Assembly: GCA_020744225.1 (NCBI GenBank)
Contig: JAGMWG010000014.1
Location: 620,001-684,000 of the forward strand
Length of the DNA stretch: 64,000 bases
Direction: 5' to 3'
Origin: Paraphoma chrysanthemicola
Lineage: Eukaryota > Ascomycota > Dothideomycetes > Pleosporales > Phaeosphaeriaceae
Each line of letters opens with the position of its first letter. Position 1 is the first letter of the stretch. Positions 57,796-64,000 of this stretch are shown here, piece after piece. A program made the position numbers and the translations under genes. The notes beneath the pieces are model-generated. The model saw nothing but the letters and a program-made list of their open reading frames with translations. It was not told where the DNA came from and made no database searches.

Positions 57796-58801
57796 GCGCA
57801 GCATGAGCTGTGTGCGGATGTGGAGGGCTGGAGATGTCTTGAACACCCGCCATGCTAGCTTCAGATGTGAGACGGTACCTGCTCATGTCGTTTGACATGT
57901 TTTTACTTGATCTGGGATGCAATCGATGCGAGAGGCGTGGCCATGTTTGGCCTATGTTGCTGCGGTGATGTAGTCATCGTACCGTCGGAATTGGATTGGG
58001 CGAATTGCTATCGTGTGGGAACGTAGTGGAATTGAGGGACGAAGGTAAAGAGGATCGATGAAGAAATGTGGATATACAAGAGGCTTTTGTACGTGGTCTG
58101 ACTCCGATCGACGAGGAGGTACTCATGCAGCTGTCTTGGTAAACAGTGGGGCAAGGAGGGGTACAACAATATCGGACACGTCAAAATGCACGCACATCCA
58201 CTTCCGACTTCTCCGGCAGCCAGTAATGTACTTCGGAGTTCTACGGTTGCTTTGACCATTGGCTGAGATAGCCACACAGATACATCACGATCATGTGTTG
58301 AGTGTTGTGGGTACGGAGCTAACCCCAAAGTTGAATCCCGACGGGTGCTAGCGCATAGAAACGGCAGTCGGATTCTCTTGGTATTCTTTCCAAGGCTACA
58401 TAGTTTTTGAGCTTCGAATCTAGCTTCAGTGAAAGTCTTCTTTCGGGGCTCTCCAGAGAGACCACTAAAGCGTTCTGTCGTGTAGTACGCGTCTGTTCTT
58501 CATACATACAACCTGTTAAAGTGGATATTCATGTCCATGTTGGTCGAATAATGACTTTTTAGCCTCCCATGCTGTTGGCTTTTAAGCTGATAGTCGCTGA
58601 TGATTCTTCCAGTTGAATATTCTGCTGGAGATGCACACGCGGGAAGGTCTACAAGTTGCCATTCCGACTTGCCATGTTGCCTTTCGTTCGGGTAGAGATT
58701 TTCACAGCTCCTGAGCTTGGCATACTCATATTTAGGGGTTTTTAAGTCATTCTAAAGGCCCAGTCATCGTCAGCTACCGCTCAACTTGTCTACTTACAGC
58801 G
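57796..58801. promoter_or_regulatory. NMT1 promoter and upstream intergenic region
   Basis: About 1 kb between the riboswitch and the 3' end of the HET relic. No gene recognised. Confidence 0.5.
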
Positions 58802-60336
58802 CTAAACAAGGCGTATCGTCCTCCGAGCCAAGTGCTGAATCCCAAAGTCGGGCTTAAGATGTTGTGAGATCTTCTCCAGCACTTCCACAAAGCCAAGCGG
58901 ATGTCCTTCAGCGTAGAAGAACCCTGGCACAAACCATAGTCCAACGCGACTGTAAGTCTCCTTATCCGCGTTTTCTTGGCAAACAAGGAAAATGCCTGTC
59001 ACTGTCTCCACATATGCTTCGTTTGCATCGGCAAAGCCATCACGAGGTTGCATATACAGTCCCAACCAGAGAGCAAGTTGCTCTCCTTCTACCTCTGGGA
59101 GACTCCCGTCTACAAGGAAAGATGGAGACCAATGATCGGAACGGCTGTCCACATACCAAAATTCGGCAAGCGGTTTCCCATTAGACACCTTAGGAACGAG
59201 GACGTACGTTGTGATGTCGATGTGTGGTAAAAAGTCTAAGTAGTCCGTTGGGGAAGGGCTTGCAACTATGTTGTCGAGCTTGTTCTCTCCGAAGACTCTG
59301 TGGGCCACGGTGACCTCAATCGGATCGGGAAGCCTCCAATTATGGGGAATACAGAATTTAAGCATCAGGTCCCCTCTTTCGATAGGATACAGAGTTTTAG
59401 GCCGCGCCCATGACCACGAGGGAATTTGAGCTGCTCTGCCTTCGCTGGTGGGTAGCCGTTGTCGGTAGAATTGAAACCCGCCTATACACCATGCCAAGCC
59501 CGCAATGAAACTACTCGTGAAGGAATTTTCGGTAAATGGATCATTGTTATACATGAGAGGGATGCCGTAAAAGTGCTTTGGGAATTCTTGCCCAAGAGAT
59601 CCGTTGTTGAATTGCGCGTTGATGACACCCTCGAATGCGGCCAGACTATCCCTACCGTATGAAAGTTGTCGTGGGAAATACTCTTCCAACATCGAATCAA
59701 TGGCATGAGCATCCACTTTCGATTCTTCAGATGACACCATGCCCACACGGGGAAAGACCGAAAAAGACGACCCGGGTCCAGCAGTCCAGAGAGAAACCGC
59801 ATCCGACAGCTTTTCAAGGCAAAGCTCGTTGCCGCACTGGAAGTAGACCTGCTCCTCCGTGAAGACGAGACGACGGGTGGAGACTAGGCCTTCTTGGTAA
59901 GTCCAACCGCGAGAAGCCCAACGTGATCTTTGGACGTGATCTCTGACCTGACCGGAGGCGACAAAATGGTCGGGTCCAATCTTTATGCAATGTTGTCTAC
60001 TCCTTTGCGCTCTTTGCACCTGTAACTTTCATGGAGCGGAAAAAGAAACATCTTTGACATCCCCCAATGTCCCTGATAAGAGCTGTGGACCTTGAAGTAG
60101 CGCCAATGCCGCTGCTGTTGTATGTCGTAGTCGCTTACGACGTGACTGGTGAGAGTACCGTCCCGCGGCGTCGTCATATGACTGCTGAAGCTGTCTTTAT
60201 CTTGAAGTGCGCAATGTTCGAGCTCTTTGAGAATCCCGCAGAATGCACAGTCATCCGAGGAAGGTTTGGGCAAGGTCTCCATAGCATTGAGCGTTTCCAG
60301 ATCCTGCCAGGGCACATCGGGATTAGCCTCTTGCAT
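58802..60336 (-). pseudogene. Truncated HET-domain protein relic
   Basis: The frame 60019-58802 (about 405 codons, no ATG at its upstream end) encodes the second half of a HET protein: QHCIKIGPDHFVASGQVRDH, SRWASRGWTYQEGLVSTRRL, then YFQCGNELCLE and a long C-terminal part (SFIAGLAWCIGGFQFYRQ, IPSWSWARPKTLYP). Upstream, frame 60336-59983 reads a Cys-containing N-terminal-like part (DDCAFCGILKELEHCALQDK) but overlaps in another frame, and the HET core expected between them (the SYVWG strand and the IDxxCIDQ block, roughly 150 residues) is absent. I infer a deletion plus frameshift. A functional short protein from an internal ATG cannot be excluded, but would lack most of the HET domain. Confidence 0.7.
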
Positions 60337-60746
60337 TCACTGAACAGTAGTCGATGCTTCGCATCTCGGGCAAAGCCTTCCATCGTTGGGAGACCTGGAC
60401 TTAGCACACAAGTCAGTGACCCCGTGTCGATAGGTACTTTACTTGAGGCACATACTACACCTAATCGGGATGGATCGCACTCTTGCATATCCATTTCACC
60501 AAGTTGTAAAAGTAGAGACGTTGAGAAGGCTGAAATGCGATGAACTTGCTCAGCCACCAGGACTTACCCGCATGGCTGACCAGTCGTATGTGCCAATGAG
60601 ATGAATTGCCAAGATAGTCTATCGCACCTTCGCCGTAAAGCAACAATGGCCTTCTAGTCGGAACATGATGAGAACAATGACGAGCCGCATGTGTAAAACG
60701 CTTTTGACGACAATTAGACCAAAACGCCACTGCCTCTCCTGCCGAT
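60337..60746. other. Intergenic, nothing recognised
   Basis: Lies upstream of the HET relic and downstream of homeobox factor 2. Minus frames here (for example 60557-60174) overlap the relic and may be further decayed HET N-terminal DNA. Confidence 0.4.
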
Positions 60747-62873
60747 CTATTGCAAACCATGCTCCCAGTCGCCCTGATAATCAATGAAATTGCCGTATAA
60801 ATCCGTATCAACCATAGTCTCATAATCCATCGGCATCGCATCGCTTCCAAAAGGAATGCTGAAATCAGTGCCCACAGCCGGAAAACCAGCATCAAAGGCG
60901 TCTGCAGTCGAAGCGCCAGAAAAGTCAAAGTCGGCCATAGATGTATCCGGCATGGTGACTCCAAGACCGATTGTGGGAATTGCGGACGAAACGGGAGTCG
61001 CGATCATATTCGAACACCCAGTCGAGGCCGGGAATGGCGCGAACGTGTTTGAGAAGTGACTTTGTGTTGTGCTTGGGTACTCTGGTTGACGATTAGAGCG
61101 ACCCAGCAGCTTGTTCTTGAGTTTGGCCATCATTGCGGCATGGTCCTCGCGTAAGGAACGACGTCTGTTGTTGTCGGCAATGGCGCTGGTGGCCTGTGGA
61201 TAATCTTGCCACGCCGAAATGTGGACGCCATCTTTGAAGTGGTTGGCAATGTGCGTCTCTCGATTGTCCCATGTCTTCAGTTCTTGTGCGCAAAAGCCAC
61301 ACGTCCAGCCTTCATGGACATTCTTGCCAGGACCGTCCTTCCGCCATTTGTCTCTTACCATGTCGAGCAATGACGTTCTGTGAAAATTCTTGACATGCTG
61401 GCGCAAGTGATCGGGCCTGCCAAAGGTCCTTTCTGTCTCACTCTTCTTCGAACACTCCGCGATGCGGTGCGAGTGTTGGAAATGATCGTCGCTCGGATTC
61501 TTGGCCGAACAGAATGCGCAGAGGGAAGATGTACCAGTGCGAGACAGGACAGGAATGCGAGGGTGGGTTGCCAGACATGTCCATTGATATTTTGGACGGT
61601 GTTGTGTCTCTTCGTGTCGCCGCCAGGACTTTGGGACTAGAGCCTGATAGCAAAATGTGCAGTGCCACATTTCTTGTTCGGGTCCATTGGGATTAGGTGA
61701 AGGAGTGGCTGGTGTACGAGGAACGGGTGATTCATCAATCGGCGAGATTGTGTTCAGACGTCGGTAGTCCTTCTTTTTGCCGCGTCTGGATGTTTGCAGA
61801 GTCAATTGAGCTGGTTCAGATGTGCTAGGTCCAGCATAGAAAGAGGGTGGTTGATGGCTCGTCGGCGTGCTATACCCAAAGTTTGCACTACTCGTGGCCA
61901 CCGGGGTGGTTGAAATGCTTGAGAGATCTGATTCGAAGGTACCGTCGTCTTCCGAGTTTGGGTAAGATCGATCGTTTGGCAACGGTAGCTTGCGAGCCCT
62001 GGTATTGGTGAACCAGGTGGTGACTTGTTTCTCGGTAATTCCGCATTGCTGGGCAAGAGTACGCTTGACCTCCGGACTGGGATATGGGTCGTCACGATGT
62101 TCTCTGAGCCAGGCTCTGAGACCGTGCAATGCGTGCTGTGGGAGCTTGGTTGGACGCTTGGCGCAAGACCTTCTGACCGTGGAAGGGCAGCACGGTGAGC
62201 TCGGAGACAAAAGCTTTGGATCTCTAGCACAAGAAGAACAAGCGGAGGCCAGTTTCGGGTCGATAGACTGTGCGAGTTCGCAAGCGGAGCATCTAGTCTT
62301 ACTCTGTCGTGCTGAGGACAGCTCGAGCCGTGAGCTCTTGGGTATTTCCAGTCGAGGTACAACTAGTTTGGGCTTTGGCTTTGTGTTTGTGACGTGCAGC
62401 ATCTCAGGACGGATACATTCTCGGTATTGACAACCATTGCATTTTGTGCCTTGTCCTGGATTTGTGATGCACCAGAACTGGCACGTGACACAATATGCTG
62501 AGTCATCGCCCTGTGTTGGAAGAGGTAGGTGACCGGTCGAGGATTCCTTCGCTGTGAAGACATTGACTTTGGTAACGACAGGGTCGATTGGTGATTGTGA
62601 GCGTCTCAAGCGGAGCTGGTCCTCAACGTGTACGTTCCAAAAAGCACTGATGCCGAGGCCAACTGAGTGTTGCGATGTATTCGAAAGGGTCTGAGTGGGT
62701 GATGATGTTGGCTGAGGCACGTTAGCTTCTGTTAACCACAGAGCGCTGACGAGAGCGGAATCGCGCACCTGATAGGGCTCGTCGTCCTCCAAGGTATTCG
62801 ATCCATAGCCTGAGTCGAAGGACCATATGCTCGCAGCCTTCGACTTTGGCGCGATATCGTTTGGTGAAAGCAT
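60747..62873 (-). CDS. Homeobox (TALE-like) / C2H2 zinc-finger transcription factor 2
   Basis: Intronless. From ATG 62873 (MLSPNDIAPKSKAASIWSFD) the protein has about 708 residues; an open frame runs 33 codons further up but without ATG. A Cys-rich segment (CVTCQFWCITNPGQGTKCNG, CSACELAQ, CSSCARD) at about 125-240 comes before the homeodomain (about 255-320; third helix EKQVTTWFTNTRARKLPLPN). A linker with SRRGKKKDYRRL follows, then C2H2 units: MWHCTFCYQALVPKSWRRHE, a C..C group (SLCAFCSAKNPSDDHFQHSH), TFGRPDHLRQHVKNFHRTSL and GWTCGFCAQELKTWDNRETH, as in factor 1. The C-terminus is acidic and aromatic (MADFDFSGASTADAFDAGFP; ends DYQGDWEHGLQ), like an activation domain. Paralogue of the 26.1-28.8 kb gene by architecture; targets unknown. 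Confidence 0.88.
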   Translation of the reverse strand: MLSPNDIAPKSKAASIWSFDSGYGSNTLEDDEPYQVRDSALVSALWLTEANVPQPTSSPTQTLSNTSQHSVGLGISAFWNVHVEDQLRLRRSQSPIDPVVTKVNVFTAKESSTGHLPLPTQGDDSAYCVTCQFWCITNPGQGTKCNGCQYRECIRPEMLHVTNTKPKPKLVVPRLEIPKSSRLELSSARQSKTRCSACELAQSIDPKLASACSSCARDPKLLSPSSPCCPSTVRRSCAKRPTKLPQHALHGLRAWLREHRDDPYPSPEVKRTLAQQCGITEKQVTTWFTNTRARKLPLPNDRSYPNSEDDGTFESDLSSISTTPVATSSANFGYSTPTSHQPPSFYAGPSTSEPAQLTLQTSRRGKKKDYRRLNTISPIDESPVPRTPATPSPNPNGPEQEMWHCTFCYQALVPKSWRRHEETQHRPKYQWTCLATHPRIPVLSRTGTSSLCAFCSAKNPSDDHFQHSHRIAECSKKSETERTFGRPDHLRQHVKNFHRTSLLDMVRDKWRKDGPGKNVHEGWTCGFCAQELKTWDNRETHIANHFKDGVHISAWQDYPQATSAIADNNRRRSLREDHAAMMAKLKNKLLGRSNRQPEYPSTTQSHFSNTFAPFPASTGCSNMIATPVSSAIPTIGLGVTMPDTSMADFDFSGASTADAFDAGFPAVGTDFSIPFGSDAMPMDYETMVDTDLYGNFIDYQGDWEHGLQ

Positions 62874-64000
62874 GATTGATGAGTGGAGGATCGCGCGTCC
62901 ACCACTATGAGTGGTTGATGTTGCTTGGTGCGTCCGGTGAAGCTGTCGATGAACACTGGGACCGAGAAGCAAGCGAGAGGGTCATCCCGTACATATTCCA
63001 ATCGTGGTGCAGGGTCATACCCAATGCTACCCATCTTGAGTTAGAGGGTGTCTGTGGCTGTCGGCCTCTTGGTTGTACGCCTCAAATCGTGGCGCCGTAG
63101 AGGTGATTGGTTGTGGGTTATTCTCAGCTGCTGACGACGTCGTCTATGCACCTGCGCCTCAGGCCAACCTTGATCTATCCCGAGCTTAACCTCTTACAGA
63201 GAGTGGGGTCCAAGATCGTGACCTCGTACCAACCACTTTTGTCGTGGGCGCTTACACCCTGTGGCGGTGTGCAAAGCTGAGAATAATGTCCATGCGAAAT
63301 GGCGGTGCAGGTGCTCGCCCGGAACCAAGACGCACCGTGAACAGACCTGCGGTTCTTGCGGGAAGGAAGGTTGATCGTTCTAGACGGATTCCTGCGGCTC
63401 TGCGCATCCTGGAGAATGAGCAGTTTGACGTCATGTGTTTAGATGGTTGTTTGAAGTTGCTTGCTGGCAGGCTGTGGTGGGGCCGATTTGGCGGTCGTGA
63501 CGCGCAAGCTGGCCGTCGATGTCTCCCTCATGTTTACTGAGTTGCTTGAGGCCCCCGTGCTGCAATACAGTGAAGACGTCTGCCCTGCCGCCTTGCCATA
63601 TTCTCAAGGAGCATTCAAGCAAGATGCTTGTCACCATACGTGGTGTACTTTCGAGTTGCCTGATGTTCGCGTGCCCGCGCATCAGATCACTCCGGGAGAT
63701 GGCCAGAGAGAACGCACATCACCGAACCTACCACCACCAAACCACTGTTCTCCTAGTCCAAGAACCCAAGCCCAAGCACCTTCTCCCACACACTCAATCC
63801 CCGTAAACCTTCCGTATCTCCACCTTGTCTCCGACAATCATGCAGCGAAGCGGTGTGCAACATCTTCCCAAGCCAGTGGTGGCTGTGCACGACGCTAGCT
63901 CGGGATCTAGCCTCCACCACACCAGGGCATGCGCCCAGCCTTGCTCCCGTTCCCGTCGCTGACGACATCACGTTCATGCAATGCACGGTGTGGCTGGTGA
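62874..64000. other. Promoter of homeobox factor 2 and right window edge, no supported gene
   Basis: Frames on both strands lack family character. A minus-strand frame ending at 63794 (ending MIVGDKVEIRKVYGD) is open for about 60 codons and could be a 3' exon of a gene entering from the right, but this is too weak to call. Confidence 0.4.

Noticed and set aside
63794..63986. Possible 3' exon of a gene entering from the right edge
   Set aside because: Open for only about 60 codons with no recognised domain and no visible acceptor; cannot be judged without the next window.
1..64000. tRNA genes
   Set aside because: A by-eye search for the GGTTCGAATCC-type T-arm on both strands gave no convincing cloverleaf; a tRNAscan run would be decisive.

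Overview
This window is nuclear DNA from a filamentous ascomycete (Pezizomycotina, most likely a Dothideomycete; the rank below subphylum is inference). The evidence is intron-split genes with short GT..AG introns (about 45-80 bases, often with a CTAAC/CTGAC-like branch site), genes on both strands without operons, and typical fungal families: Zn2Cys6 and C2H2/homeobox regulators, HET-domain proteins, Dal5-type MFS carriers, and a NMT1/THI5 gene with a eukaryotic TPP riboswitch. No rRNA, tRNA, CRISPR or intact transposon was recognised. Exon borders were deduced by hand from splice signals, reading frame and family knowledge.

Layout. 1.8-10.3 kb: Dal5-like MFS carrier, SLC35F6-like carrier, ribosomal protein S3, secreted GH53 galactanase, and the SDH flavination factor SDH5/SDHAF2. 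10.7-11.8 kb: a two-finger zinc protein. 12.8-20.9 kb: a compact catabolic block with an extradiol ring-cleaving dioxygenase (-), a flavin hydroxylase (+), a fumarylacetoacetate-hydrolase-family enzyme (-) and a Zn2Cys6 regulator (+), arranged as two divergent pairs. 21.5-22.5 kb: a second two-finger gene with an unresolved middle part. 24.8-28.8 kb: an F-box-like hypothetical protein and a large homeobox/C2H2 regulator. 29.3-37.4 kb: housekeeping RNA and ribosome genes (UTP15, mitoribosomal uL22m, PRP24/SART3).

37.4-45.2 kb is gene-poor: minisatellites, a decayed protein-coding tandem repeat, and two more two-finger genes. 45.6-60.3 kb: secreted M14 carboxypeptidase, a second MFS carrier, a HET-domain gene, an alpha/beta-hydrolase (epoxide-hydrolase type), NMT1/THI5 with its riboswitch, and a truncated HET relic. 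60.7-62.9 kb: a second homeobox/C2H2 regulator. The last kilobase has no supported gene.

How genes may work together. The 12.8-20.9 kb block reads as a hydroxylate, cleave, hydrolyse route for an aromatic ring (meta cleavage) with its own regulator, which is unusual for a fungus. Four members of one small two-finger family (C-x4-C-x13/14-H-x4-H followed by C-x4-C-x12 to 19-H-x4-H) and two homeobox/C2H2 fusions lie within 52 kb, suggesting local expansion of regulator-like proteins.
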